A DNA stretch of 64,000 nt from Saccharothrix longispora. GTDB taxonomy: Bacteria > Actinomycetota > Actinomycetes > Mycobacteriales > Pseudonocardiaceae. The stretch lies in NCBI RefSeq assembly GCF_030852425.1, contig NZ_NSDM01000003.1, positions 124,001 through 188,000 on the forward strand, read 5' to 3'. A program made the translations under genes and the position numbers. Below the pieces are notes generated by a model. It ran no database searches. It worked only from the letters and a program-made list of their open reading frames with translations, and was not told the DNA's origin. This document shows, one piece after another, positions 49,473 to 58,974 of this stretch. The first letter of the stretch is position 1. The number at the start of each line of letters is the position of its first letter.

Positions 49473-51077
49473 TCACGGCGACTGGCTGTCGATCAGCCAC
49501 TGGCCGTTGGCCTGCACCAGCGTGTAGACGTGGTTCTCCTGCTCCCGGCCGCCGCCGGGCCGCGTGTAGGTGATGGTCGCGGCCACCGTGTTCGGGCCGG
49601 TCACCTGCACGTTGCTCGCCTCGACCTCGGAGAAGTCGTTCCAGAAGTCCTCGTAGCCGGCGTAGGTCAGGCCCCGGGACGCCTTGAAGTTGTCGCTCAG
49701 GCGGGCGAACAGGCCCTGGAGGTTGCCGGGCATCTGGCCGTAGTAGTCGCTGATCGCCTGGTCGGGCGTGGCGGGGGTGGGCGCGGGCGCGTCGGAGGTG
49801 GTGGTCGTCGCCTCCGCCTGGGTGGTCGTGGTCGTCGTCGCGGTCGGTTCCCGCTGCTCCTCGGTGGTGCCCTGCGGCTGGTCGGCGGGCGGCCGGTCGT
49901 CCTGGGTGGCGGGTGTGGTCGTGGTGCCCGGCTGCGCGGCCGGCGACTCCTCCCCGTCCCGGTTGAGCAGCCACACCAGCAGCCCGGCCACGGCCACGAC
50001 CAGCAGCACGCCCGCGAGCCCGAGCAGCGCCTTGCGGTTGCCGCCGCGGTCCTCGTCCCCGGATCGGGGCGCGGGGTCCGCCGGTGGCGGGTTCGGGCGC
50101 GACGCGGGGGGCGGCGGGGCGGTCTGCGGCGGGGCGGCGGGGCGGGGCGGGGGCGTGGTCCGCGCCGCCGGCGCGGGGGACGACGGCTCGGGTTCGGGTG
50201 TCGGTTCGGGGTCCGGCAGGCTCGTCATGATCGCGGTCGCCGCCGGGGCCTTCGCCGGAACCGGTACCGGGGCGCCGTCGAACCTCACCTCCTGGAGCAT
50301 CCGCGCGGTCTCGGCCATGGTCGGCCGGGTGGCCGGGTCCGAGTCGAGCAGGCGCATCAGCACCGGGGCCAGCGGACCGGCGTTCGCCGGCGGCGGGAAC
50401 CGGCCGTCGGCGACCCGGTGCAGCAGGGCGATGGTGTTGCCGTCCAGGCCGAACGGCGGTTCGCCCTCCACCGCGGCGTACAGGGTCGCGCCGAGCGCGA
50501 ACACGTCGGCGGGGAACTCGCCCTTCCCGCCGCGGGCCACCTCCGGCGACAGGTAGGCGGGTGTGCCGACCAGCATCCCGGACGCGGTCACGGTCACCTC
50601 GTCGGCCGCGCGCGACGTGCCGAAGTCGGTCACCTTGACCGTGCCGAACTCGGTGACCAGCACGTTGCCGGGCTTCACGTCGCGGTGCACGACGCCGGCG
50701 GCGTGCGCGGCGGCCAGGCCGGACGCGAGCTGCGCGCCGATCCGCGCGACCTCCTCGGCCGGCAGCTTGCCGCGCTCGCTCATCACGGTGGCCAGGCTGC
50801 GCGACGGCAGGTACTCCATGACCAGCCACGGGTGCCCGTCGTGCTCGACGACGTCGTAGAGGGCGATCACGTTGGCGTGCTGGAGGCGGGCGGCGATCCG
50901 GCCCTCGCGCACGGCGCGGTCCACCGACTCCTGGTCGAACCCGGTGCGGGCCAGCAGCTCCTTGACCGCCACGACGCGGCGCAGCCGGACGTCCTCCGCG
51001 CGCCACACCACGCCCATCCCACCCGAGCCGATCCGCTCGGTCAGCTTGTACCGACCTGCGATCGTGCGGTCCTCCAC
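49473..51077 (-). CDS. Serine/threonine protein kinase with extracytoplasmic NTF2-like sensor
   Basis: 534 aa from GTG 51077 with GGAGC upstream. Hanks kinase at residues 5-265 (IGSGGMGVVW, HRDVKPGN, DFGTS, SPEV). A long Pro/Ala/Glu juxtamembrane region (280-355), one membrane helix (about 360-380), a Thr-rich stalk (TTTTTTQAEATTTT), and a C-terminal domain of about 110 residues (ISDYYGQMPGNLQGLFARLSD to the end, WLIDSQSP) resembling an NTF2/DUF4878-like sensor. It lacks PASTA repeats, so it is not PknB-like. It probably senses something outside the cell and signals inward. The 51078-52023 upstream stretch holds only the CaiB relic and repeats. Confidence 0.87.
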   Translation of the reverse strand: MEDRTIAGRYKLTERIGSGGMGVVWRAEDVRLRRVVAVKELLARTGFDQESVDRAVREGRIAARLQHANVIALYDVVEHDGHPWLVMEYLPSRSLATVMSERGKLPAEEVARIGAQLASGLAAAHAAGVVHRDVKPGNVLVTEFGTVKVTDFGTSRAADEVTVTASGMLVGTPAYLSPEVARGGKGEFPADVFALGATLYAAVEGEPPFGLDGNTIALLHRVADGRFPPPANAGPLAPVLMRLLDSDPATRPTMAETARMLQEVRFDGAPVPVPAKAPAATAIMTSLPDPEPTPEPEPSSPAPAARTTPPPRPAAPPQTAPPPPASRPNPPPADPAPRSGDEDRGGNRKALLGLAGVLLVVAVAGLLVWLLNRDGEESPAAQPGTTTTPATQDDRPPADQPQGTTEEQREPTATTTTTTQAEATTTTSDAPAPTPATPDQAISDYYGQMPGNLQGLFARLSDNFKASRGLTYAGYEDFWNDFSEVEASNVQVTGPNTVAATITYTRPGGGREQENHVYTLVQANGQWLIDSQSP

Positions 51078-51339
51078 CGGTGCTCCCAACGTCGCGCGCA
51101 CGTCAGCGCCGGGGGTACCCGATGAGGTGACCCCTCGAACGTGTGTCTCAGTCGTAACACTTCCAGTAGGGGTTTGTCCGCTCACCACGCGGGAGGAGTC
51201 GGCACGTGATCAACACACCGTTCCGCGCGGTGGCGGGCACCACGTCCACAGCGGATTCCGGGCTGTCGCCCCAACGCCAGGTCGGGGCGGCCGGACCCCA
51301 CCGCGTCGGCCCGCGTTCCCAGCCTGCGGGCGCGCCCGC

Positions 51340-51372
51340 GTGGTGCACGGGTGGTGCACGGGTGGTGCGGCG
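51340..51372. repeat. 11-bp tandem repeat, about three copies
   Basis: GTGGTGCACGG repeated twice with a third imperfect copy, inside the degenerate region downstream of the CaiB relic. Confidence 0.7.
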
Positions 51373-51439
51373 TGCCGCAGCGGGCCGTGGGGCGACGGGG
51401 TCGTGGTCGGGCGCCTGCGCGGGCAGCGCGCCCGGCACG

Positions 51440-51860
51440 CCGCCGCCACCCCCCTCGTGGCCCCGGGCCGACCGGGCGACGACCAGGTCCGGCCGCCTCG
51501 CCGGCAGCGCGTCGGGCGCCAGGCCGTGGCGGTCCAGGGCGCCGGGGCGGTAGCCGGTGACCACGACGTCCGCCCGGTCGAGGAGGTCGTCGCACGCCCG
51601 CCGGTCGCGGGTCGTCGAGGCCGGCGGGGTCGAGCGCCGGCCCGTCCCGGTGTCCGCGTGCGCGTCCGGCTCCTCGGGCAGTCGCGGGGAGGTCGACCGG
51701 TGGCAGGGCGCGGCGGTCGGCGGTCGTGCGGCGCGTCTCGACCAGCGGGCTCCGGGTGGGGTCGGCGCGTCGCGGTCGTCGGGCACGCCGAGCGTGCGCA
51801 GCGGCCGGTCGCGGTGGTGCGGGTCGGGTCGCGCACCGGCAGCCGCTCGGGCAGCACGTC
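51440..51860 (-). pseudogene. Decayed CaiB/BaiF CoA-transferase gene
   Basis: In several minus-strand frames family fragments appear in the right order: LPERLPVRDP and RPLRTLGVPDD near 51770-51850, DTGTGRRS near 51640, and the longest, DRADVVVTGYRPGALDRHGL, near 51510-51600, ending at PDLVVARSARGHEG near 51453. Frames change at least twice and the rest of the gene is missing, so it is a relic. No intact gene lies in 51078-52023. Confidence 0.6.
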
Positions 51861-52023
51861 ACCTGCTCCGCGGTACTCGACCCCGTCCTCCGCGCCGCCG
51901 CCGGGAGCCGTCCACAGTGAAGCCGCAGCGTGGCCCGCGGCACCATTCCGCGTGCGCGGGAACGGGGATTGTCGTACCCCCGTCGTAGTGTCCGCCACGA
52001 CTCGATCAAGCAGGGGGTGTGAC

Positions 52024-55000
52024 GTGCGCAGGTGGGAACTCGTCGAGGGCGGCTCCGCCAAGTTCTGGGAGGTCGGCCGGAACGGGACGGCGGTGACCGT
52101 CCGGTACGGGCGGCTCGGGGCCGGGGGCCAGGCGAAGGAGAAGTCCTTCGGCACCGAGGACGCCGCGGCGGCGCACGTCGCGAAGCTGGTGCGGGAGAAG
52201 GAGAAGAAGGGCTACCGCGAGGTCACCGGGCAGCTGCCGGGCACGGCCGGGCAGCTGCCCGGCGCGGAGTCGTCCGTCGAGGCCGCCGGCGGGCTGCCGG
52301 ACGAGGACTCGTTCGTCCTGCCGCGGTCGTGGTGGGCGGGCGTGCACCCGCGGCGCGACGGCGTGGTGCGCCGGGGGGCGTCGCCGAGGCCGAAGGCGGT
52401 CGGGACCGTGCGGGACGCGCTCGCCGCGTTGCCGCCCAAGTCGCGGGCGGCGCTGGAGGAGCGGGACAGCGAGCGGGAACTCGTCGACGCCGCCCTCGCC
52501 CACCTGGCCGGCGCGGCCACGCCGCTCGGCGCGGGCGTGGTCGCGCGGCTCCTGGTGGGCGAGGGCATCCCGATGGCGCCCGTGGTGGAGGCGTTCGCCG
52601 ACGCGTGGGTGGTCGAGCACGGCCTGCCGTTCGCGGCGCGGGCCGTGGTGGAGCTGTGCCGGGTGGAGTTGCACTGGACGAGCGCCGGCCGCCGGGAGAC
52701 GCCGCGCGTGCTCCGGTTCCAGGCGCCGCGCACCGGCCGGTACCCGGACTCCGTGTCGGGCGGCGTGGTCGGCGCGCGGGTGCGGGAGCTGATCGCCGCG
52801 GCGGAGCGGGTCGAGGACGTGGAGCAGGCGCTGGAGGAGTACCTGGGCGACCCGGTGGCCCGGTTCGCCGTCGCCTACCTCGTGCCGCACCGACGCGACT
52901 GGGTCGACCGCGTGTGCGAGGACGTCACCACCCGCGGTCACGCCCACGACTGGTTGCGGCTGCTGCACTCGATCGGCAGACCGGAGCAGCTCCAGCAGGT
53001 CGTGGAGCAGGACTGGGCGTCCTGGCGCCTGGGCCGGGACCGCACGCTGCACTCGGTGCTCGACGGCGTGGGTCCCGCCGCGGCGCCCGCGCTGGCCACG
53101 CTGCTCGACCACGACCCGAGGTCCGACCTGCGCAAGCTGCTGCTGGACGCGTTCGTCCAGCTGCCCACGGACGAGGCGTTCGCGCTGCTGCTGGCCAGGG
53201 TGGCCGAGAAGGGCGTGCAGCCCGCCGTGCAGGAGATGGCGCGGCGCTTCCCGGTGCGCGCGCTGCGGCTGCTGTCCGAGGCGTCCGGGCCCGCCGCCCG
53301 CCTGCTGCTCAAGGCACACCTCCAGCGCCACCCCGGGCTGCCCGAGCAGGTCGAGCTGTCCCCGGTCGGCCGCGCCGCCGTGGAGGAGCTGCGCGCCGCC
53401 GCCGCCGACCGGCTCGACGACGCGGTCGACGGCCTGCCCGAACTGCTCGTCAGTCCGCCGTGGACGGTCGAGCGCGCGCCGGTGGAGCCCGTCGTGGTCA
53501 CCGGGCTCGCCGCGCCCGCGCACCGCGCGGTCGAGTGGGCGCCGGGCGAGCGGGAGGCGTGGGTCGCGGCCGGCCTGCCCCGGCACCTCCCCGACATGCC
53601 CGGCGGCTGGTCGTCGGCCGCGCGGGCGTTCGAGGAGGGCACGCTGCCCTGGCACACGCAGGCCGGGTTCTTCCTCCACGGGCCGGAGGAGCTGGTGACC
53701 CCGCTGGTCGACGCGTGGCGACCGCCCCAGTCGTGGGAGGCCGAACAGCTGGCCAAGGCGCTGGTGGTGCGGTTCGGGGAGCGGGCGATCGGCCCCGTGC
53801 TGCACATCGCGTCGTTCCACCCGGCGAGCGCCGGTCCCCTGCTGGGGCCGCTCGTCTCGACCGAGGTGGCCGAGCGGGTCGCGGACTGGGCGTCGCGGCT
53901 GAAGTCCGCGCGCGCCGGCGCGGTGGCGTGGGTGCGGCGGCACCCGGCGCACGCCGCCCGGTTCCTGCTGCCCGCCGCGGTGGGGCCGACCGGTCCGCTC
54001 CGGCGCGCCGCGGAGGCCGTGCTGCGACTCGTGCCCGACCAGGCGCGCGAGGCGGCGCGCGAGCACGGGCCGGAGGCGGAGCGGGCGATCGGGCAGCTGC
54101 TGACCGCCGACCCGTTCGCCGCGCTGCCCGCCAAGGTGCCTGTGCCCGGCGACTGGGCCGACCCGGCGCTGCTCCCCCAGGTCGTGGTGCGCGGCACCGG
54201 GCGCGCGCTGCCCGCCGAATCCGTCGGCCACGTGCTGACGATGCTGGCGCTGTCCACGCCGGACGAGCCGTACCCCGGTCTCGAGGTGGTGCGCGAGCTG
54301 TGCGAGCCGGCGTCGCTGGCCGCGTTCGGCCGGGAGCTGTTCCGGTTGTGGCAGGCCGCCGGGATGCCGTCGAAGGACTCGTGGGCGATGACGGCCCAGG
54401 GCCTGTTCGGCGACGACGAGACGGTGCGCGTGCTCACGCCGCTGATCCGGGCGTGGCCTGGCGAGGCGCAGCACCAGCGGGCCGTCGCGGGCCTGGACGT
54501 GCTGGCCGCGATCGGCACCGACCTGGCGCTGGTGTCGCTGAACGGCATCGCGCAGAAGGCGAAGTTCAAGGGTCTCAAGCAGCGCGCGCAGGAGAAGATC
54601 GCGTCCGTGGCGGCGGCGCTGGACCTGGCCCCGGAGCAGCTGGCCGACCGGCTCGTGCCGGACTTCGGCCTGGACGAGGCGGCCACGCTGGTCGTCGACT
54701 ACGGGCCGCGCCGGTTCACCGTCGGGTTCGACGAGCAGCTCAAGCCGTACGTGCTGGACGAGGACGGCAAGCGGCGCAAGGACCTGCCCAAGCCGGGCGC
54801 GAAGGACGACCCGGAGCGCGCCGTCGCCGAGCACAAGCGGTTCGGCGCGCTGAAGAAGGACGTGCGCTCGGTCGCCGCCGACCAGATCGCCCGGCTGGAG
54901 CTGGCGATGGTGCTGGGCCGCCGGTGGAGCGCCGCCGAGTTCCGCACCCTGCTCGCGGGCCACCCGCTGCTGTGGCACATCGTGCGGCGGCTGGTGTGGG

Positions 55001-55563
55001 TGACCGACGGCGGCGCGTCGTTCCGGGTGGCCGAGGACCGCACCCTGGCCGACGTCGCGGACGACGCGTTCGAACTGCCCGACGACGCCCGGGTCGGTGT
55101 GGCGCACCCCCTGCACCTGGGCGACGACCGGGCGGCGTGGTCCGAGGTGTTCGCCGACTACGAGATCCTCCAGCCGTTCCCCCAGCTCGGCCGTCCGGTG
55201 CACGCGCTGGACGGGGCCGAGCGGCGCGCGGCGAAGCTGGAGCGCTTCGAGGGGGCGGTCGTGCCGGTGGGCCGCCTGCTGGGCCTGACCAAGCGCGGTT
55301 GGGAGCGTGGGCAGCCGCAGGACGCGGGCGTCGAGTGCTGGATCACCCGCCCGCTCGCCGACGGCGGTTCGGTCGTGGTGAACCTGGACCCCGGCATCGC
55401 GGTCGGCATCCCGCACGAGTTCCCGGAGCAGAAGCTCACCGACATCTGGGTGACCGACGCGTCGGGCCCCGGCTGGAGGCCGCACGGCGGTCGCACGTTC
55501 GGCGAGCTGGACCCGGTGACGGCGTCCGAGGTGCTGGCCGAGTTCACCGCCCTGACCAGCTGA
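52024..55563 (+). CDS. WGR - DUF4132 protein (yehI-like)
   Basis: 1179 aa from GTG 52024 with AGGGGGTG upstream; a larger upstream open frame is not coding. Residues 3-66 form a WGR domain (VRYGRLGAGGQAKEKSFGT), a nucleic-acid-binding module known from PARP and ligase contexts. A short duplicated GQLPG linker leads to a long alpha-helical, HEAT-like region (130-880). The C-terminal 270 residues, with LDEAATLVVDYGPRRF and IGIPHEFPEQKLTDIWV-like patterns, match DUF4132. Size and partner genes match E. coli YehI (DUF4132). First gene of a five-gene cluster; the AAA+ gene follows 25 bases later. Function unknown; WGR suggests nucleic acid or ADP-ribose link. Confidence 0.88.
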   Translation: MRRWELVEGGSAKFWEVGRNGTAVTVRYGRLGAGGQAKEKSFGTEDAAAAHVAKLVREKEKKGYREVTGQLPGTAGQLPGAESSVEAAGGLPDEDSFVLPRSWWAGVHPRRDGVVRRGASPRPKAVGTVRDALAALPPKSRAALEERDSERELVDAALAHLAGAATPLGAGVVARLLVGEGIPMAPVVEAFADAWVVEHGLPFAARAVVELCRVELHWTSAGRRETPRVLRFQAPRTGRYPDSVSGGVVGARVRELIAAAERVEDVEQALEEYLGDPVARFAVAYLVPHRRDWVDRVCEDVTTRGHAHDWLRLLHSIGRPEQLQQVVEQDWASWRLGRDRTLHSVLDGVGPAAAPALATLLDHDPRSDLRKLLLDAFVQLPTDEAFALLLARVAEKGVQPAVQEMARRFPVRALRLLSEASGPAARLLLKAHLQRHPGLPEQVELSPVGRAAVEELRAAAADRLDDAVDGLPELLVSPPWTVERAPVEPVVVTGLAAPAHRAVEWAPGEREAWVAAGLPRHLPDMPGGWSSAARAFEEGTLPWHTQAGFFLHGPEELVTPLVDAWRPPQSWEAEQLAKALVVRFGERAIGPVLHIASFHPASAGPLLGPLVSTEVAERVADWASRLKSARAGAVAWVRRHPAHAARFLLPAAVGPTGPLRRAAEAVLRLVPDQAREAAREHGPEAERAIGQLLTADPFAALPAKVPVPGDWADPALLPQVVVRGTGRALPAESVGHVLTMLALSTPDEPYPGLEVVRELCEPASLAAFGRELFRLWQAAGMPSKDSWAMTAQGLFGDDETVRVLTPLIRAWPGEAQHQRAVAGLDVLAAIGTDLALVSLNGIAQKAKFKGLKQRAQEKIASVAAALDLAPEQLADRLVPDFGLDEAATLVVDYGPRRFTVGFDEQLKPYVLDEDGKRRKDLPKPGAKDDPERAVAEHKRFGALKKDVRSVAADQIARLELAMVLGRRWSAAEFRTLLAGHPLLWHIVRRLVWVTDGGASFRVAEDRTLADVADDAFELPDDARVGVAHPLHLGDDRAAWSEVFADYEILQPFPQLGRPVHALDGAERRAAKLERFEGAVVPVGRLLGLTKRGWERGQPQDAGVECWITRPLADGGSVVVNLDPGIAVGIPHEFPEQKLTDIWVTDASGPGWRPHGGRTFGELDPVTASEVLAEFTALTS

Positions 55564-55588
55564 TGCACCTCACCACCGGGAGACGAGC

Positions 55589-56665
55589 ATGACCGACCCG
55601 CAGCTCCAGCGACCGCCCGCCGAGGTGCGGTTCGCCGACGAGTTGGCCCGGCTGCGCGAGGACGACACGGCGCCGCGCCCGCCGGGGTGGGCGCTGAGCC
55701 TGGTCGCGGCGCGGCGGTTCATCGTGGGCGACGAGCGCGCCGGGATCAGCCGGAAGTTCGTCGGCGACCCGTCGTTGATCGACCGGTCGCTGGTCACCCT
55801 CGCCACCAGCCGCGGCCTGATGCTGGTGGGCGAGCCGGGCACCGCGAAGTCGCTGCTCTCCGAGCTGATCGCGGCGGCGGTGAGCGGCGAGTCGACGTTG
55901 ACCATCCAGGGCGGCGCGGCGACCACCGAGGACCAGGTCAAGTACTCGTGGAACTACGCGCTGCTGGTGTCCGAGGGGCCGTCGTCGCGGTCCCTGGTGC
56001 CCGCGCCGATGCTGCGCGGCATGGCCGAGGGCAAGGTGGTGCGGTTCGAGGAGATCACCCGCTGCCCGCTGGAGGTGCAGGACAGCCTGCTGTCGCTGCT
56101 GTCCGAGCGCGTCGTCGCGATCCCCGAGCTGCCCGGCCCGGACGGCATGGTGTTCGCCCGCGACGGGTTCACCGTCATCGCCACCGCCAACACCCGCGAC
56201 CGGGGCGTCAACGAGATGAGCGCCGCGCTCAAGCGGCGGTTCAACTTCGAGACCGTCTTCCCGATCGCCGACTTCCGCACCGAGCTGGAACTGGTCGAGC
56301 AGGAGTCGACGAGGCTGCTGGAGCGGTCCGGGGTGGGCGTGCCGCCGCGCCGCGACGTGCTGGAGGTGCTGGTGCGCACGTTCCGCGACCTGCGCGGCGC
56401 GGGGCAGCCGGCGGACCGGCTGTCCACGGTGATGAGCACGGCCGAGGCGGTGTCGGTGGCGCACGCGGTGGGTTTGCGCGGCTGGTACCTGCGCGGCGAG
56501 GCCGGGTCGCCCGCGGACGTCGTGGAGTGCCTGGCCGGGACCGCGGCCAAGGACAACGCGGACGACCTGGCCCGGCTGCGGCGCTACCTGGAGCAGCAGG
56601 TGCCGCGACGCACGGGTGAGCAGTGGCAGGCCCTGCACCGGGCACGCCACCTGCTGCCGGGCTGA
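55589..56665 (+). CDS. MoxR-type AAA+ ATPase (yehL-like)
   Basis: 358 aa from ATG 55589. Walker A GEPGTAKS at 81-88, Walker B VVRFEE at 150-155, sensor-1 NTRDRG at 201-206, and candidate arginine finger near R216/R217 (LKRRF). MoxR-AAA of the YehL branch are chaperone-like remodellers that pair with a VWA partner. The VWA gene lies two genes downstream, the usual pairing in one operon. Stop overlaps the start of the DUF5682 gene (TGATG at 56663-56667). Predicted role: ATP-driven remodelling of, or metal insertion into, a target complex. Confidence 0.9.
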   Translation: MTDPQLQRPPAEVRFADELARLREDDTAPRPPGWALSLVAARRFIVGDERAGISRKFVGDPSLIDRSLVTLATSRGLMLVGEPGTAKSLLSELIAAAVSGESTLTIQGGAATTEDQVKYSWNYALLVSEGPSSRSLVPAPMLRGMAEGKVVRFEEITRCPLEVQDSLLSLLSERVVAIPELPGPDGMVFARDGFTVIATANTRDRGVNEMSAALKRRFNFETVFPIADFRTELELVEQESTRLLERSGVGVPPRRDVLEVLVRTFRDLRGAGQPADRLSTVMSTAEAVSVAHAVGLRGWYLRGEAGSPADVVECLAGTAAKDNADDLARLRRYLEQQVPRRTGEQWQALHRARHLLPG

Positions 56666-58974
56666 TGGGCGCCGTCTTCGTCGGCGTCCGGCACCACAGC
56701 CCGGCGTGCGCGCGGCTGGTGGCGTCGACGATCCGGGAGCTGCGACCCGCGCACGTGCTCGTCGAGGGACCGGCGGACGTGAACGGCCGGCTCGACGAGC
56801 TGCTGCTCGGCCACGAGCTGCCGATCGCGATCTTCACCTACCTGCGCGACGGCGACCGGTCGCACGCGTCGTGGACGCCGTTCTGCGACTACTCGCCGGA
56901 GTGGCTGGCGCTGACCACCGGCCGGGAGGTCGGCGCGCGGGTGTCGTTCATCGACCTGCCCGCGTGGCACCCGGCGTTCGCCGAGCGCGGCAACCGGTAC
57001 GCCGACGCCGAGCTGCGGTACGCGGAGGTCGTCGACCGGCTGTGCCGCGAGTTCGCCGTGGACAACGTGGACGCGCTGTGGGACCACCTGGTGGAGGTCG
57101 CCGACCCGGAGGGGCTCGCCGAGCGGCTGACGGCCTACTTCGACCTGGTGCGCGGTGCCACCCGGATCGGCGACACCCGGATCGGCGGACCCCTGAACGG
57201 CGACGTGGAGGTCGGTGCCGTGGAGGTCGGGCACGACGACGCGGCGCGCGAGGCGCACATGGCGGCGTGGGTGCGCGCGGCGGTGGCGGACGCGGGCGAC
57301 CGGCCGGTGGTCGTGGTGACCGGCGGGTTCCACACCCCGGCACTGCGGGAGCTGGTCCGGACCGGCGGCGACGCGTGGCCCGAGGTGCCCGCTCCCCCGC
57401 CGGGCGCGCGCGGGGCGAGCTACCTGGTGCCGTACTCGCACCAGCGGCTGGACGCGTTCACCGGCTACCAGTCGGGGATGCCGTCACCGGAGTACTACCA
57501 CCGGCTGTGGACCGACGGGGCGGCGGGCGCGGCGACGGCGCTGGTCGAGTCGGTGGTGGCGCGGCTGCGGCAGCGGCGGCAGCCGGTGTCCACCGCCGAC
57601 CTGATCGCCGCCCGCACGCAGGCCGAGGGCCTGGCCCGGCTGCGCGGCCACGCGCACCCCTCGCGGGTGGACGTGCTGGACGGCCTGGTGAGCGCGCTGG
57701 TCTCGGAGGACCTGGCGCAGCCGCCGCCGTGGTCGGCGCGCGGGCCGCTGGCGGTGGGCACCCACCCGGCGGTGGTGGAGGTGGTGGCCGCGCTCAGCGG
57801 CGACCGCGTCGGCCGCCTGCACCCGACGACCCCCACCCCGCCGCTGGTGGGCGACGTCGGCGCGGAGCTGTCGCGGCTCGGCCTGGACGGTGCGGGCCGC
57901 GTGTCGCTGGACCTGACCGATCCTCGCGACCTGACCCGCAGCCGCGTCCTGCACCGGTTGCGGGTGCTCGGCGTACCCGGTTTCCACCGGCGGTCCGGCC
58001 CGTCCGGCGGCGGTGACCCGGTGGCCGCCGAGCGGTGGCACCTCGAACCCGTCGACACCCGGCTGCCGGCGCTGGTGGAGGCCGCCGCGCACGGGGCGAC
58101 GCTCGCCGAGGCCGCGGCCGCCGCCTTGCACGACCGGGTGCCGCACGCGGGCGTGGCCGCGTTGGCCGGGCTCCTGTTCGACGCGGCCCTCTGCGGCGTC
58201 GACACCCTCTCCTCGACCGTGACCGACACCCTGACCCTCGAGGTCGCCCGAGCGGCCGACCTGGGCGCGCTGGGCGCGGTGCTGACCGACGTGCTGGGCC
58301 TGTGGCGGCACGACTGGCTGCTGGGCTCGGCCGGCAGCCCCGTCCTGGGCGGTGTCCTGGACGCGGCGGTCACCAGGGCGCTGTGGCTGGCGGAGGGCGT
58401 GCGCGGCGGTCCGGCCCCGGCCGATCCGGCCAGGCTGCGGGCACTCGTGGGCACGCGCGACGCCCTGGTGCACGCGGCCGGCGCGCTGGAGGTCGACCGG
58501 GCGCGGGCGGTCGCCGTGATGCGGCGGGTGGCCGCGACCGCCGGCGCTCCGCCGGACCTGCGCGGCGCGGCGTTCGGCTTCGCCTGGTCGCTCGACGGCC
58601 CACCGCCGGACCACGTGGCCGTGGTGCGGGACGTGGCGGCCCCCTCGACGCTGGGCGACTGGCTCGCGGGCCTGTTCGCCGTCGCGCGCCAGGAGGTCCT
58701 CACGGACGAGGCCGTGGTCGGCGCGCTGGACGAGGTCGTCGGCGAACTGTCCGAAGAAGACTTCCTGGTCGCGCTCCCGGCGCTGCGGCAGGCGTTCGCG
58801 CACTTCCCGCCCGCGGAGCGGGAGGCGATCGCCTCGGTGCTCCTGGCCCGCCGCGGTTCCGGCGGTTCGGCGCGGGCGCTGGTGCGCACGTCGGTCGATC
58901 CGCTGCTGGTCGCGGAGGCCCGCGCGCTGGAGGCGAAGGTGGACGCGGTGCTCGTGCGGGAGGGGTTGGCGTGA
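56665..58974 (+). CDS. DUF5682 protein (yehM-like)
   Basis: 769 aa. ATG 56665 shares one base with the AAA+ stop. N-terminus VFVGVRHHSPACAR and VLVEGPADVN, together with VVVTGGFHTPAL near residue 225, are DUF5682 landmarks; the paired histidines and glutamate may be a TIKI/TraB-type metal site, an inference only. The rest is alpha-helical with a repeat-like C-terminus. Size matches E. coli YehM. Fixed position between AAA+ and VWA suggests a substrate adaptor or enzymatic component. Confidence 0.8.
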   Translation: MGAVFVGVRHHSPACARLVASTIRELRPAHVLVEGPADVNGRLDELLLGHELPIAIFTYLRDGDRSHASWTPFCDYSPEWLALTTGREVGARVSFIDLPAWHPAFAERGNRYADAELRYAEVVDRLCREFAVDNVDALWDHLVEVADPEGLAERLTAYFDLVRGATRIGDTRIGGPLNGDVEVGAVEVGHDDAAREAHMAAWVRAAVADAGDRPVVVVTGGFHTPALRELVRTGGDAWPEVPAPPPGARGASYLVPYSHQRLDAFTGYQSGMPSPEYYHRLWTDGAAGAATALVESVVARLRQRRQPVSTADLIAARTQAEGLARLRGHAHPSRVDVLDGLVSALVSEDLAQPPPWSARGPLAVGTHPAVVEVVAALSGDRVGRLHPTTPTPPLVGDVGAELSRLGLDGAGRVSLDLTDPRDLTRSRVLHRLRVLGVPGFHRRSGPSGGGDPVAAERWHLEPVDTRLPALVEAAAHGATLAEAAAAALHDRVPHAGVAALAGLLFDAALCGVDTLSSTVTDTLTLEVARAADLGALGAVLTDVLGLWRHDWLLGSAGSPVLGGVLDAAVTRALWLAEGVRGGPAPADPARLRALVGTRDALVHAAGALEVDRARAVAVMRRVAATAGAPPDLRGAAFGFAWSLDGPPPDHVAVVRDVAAPSTLGDWLAGLFAVARQEVLTDEAVVGALDEVVGELSEEDFLVALPALRQAFAHFPPAEREAIASVLLARRGSGGSARALVRTSVDPLLVAEARALEAKVDAVLVREGLA

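Noticed and set aside
49473-51077. PknB-type PASTA kinase
   Set aside because: No PASTA repeats follow the membrane helix; the outer part looks NTF2-like instead.
52006-55485. A 1159-codon open frame antisense to the WGR-DUF4132 gene
   Set aside because: Same shadow composition; no homology; the plus strand has clear domains and a ribosome site.
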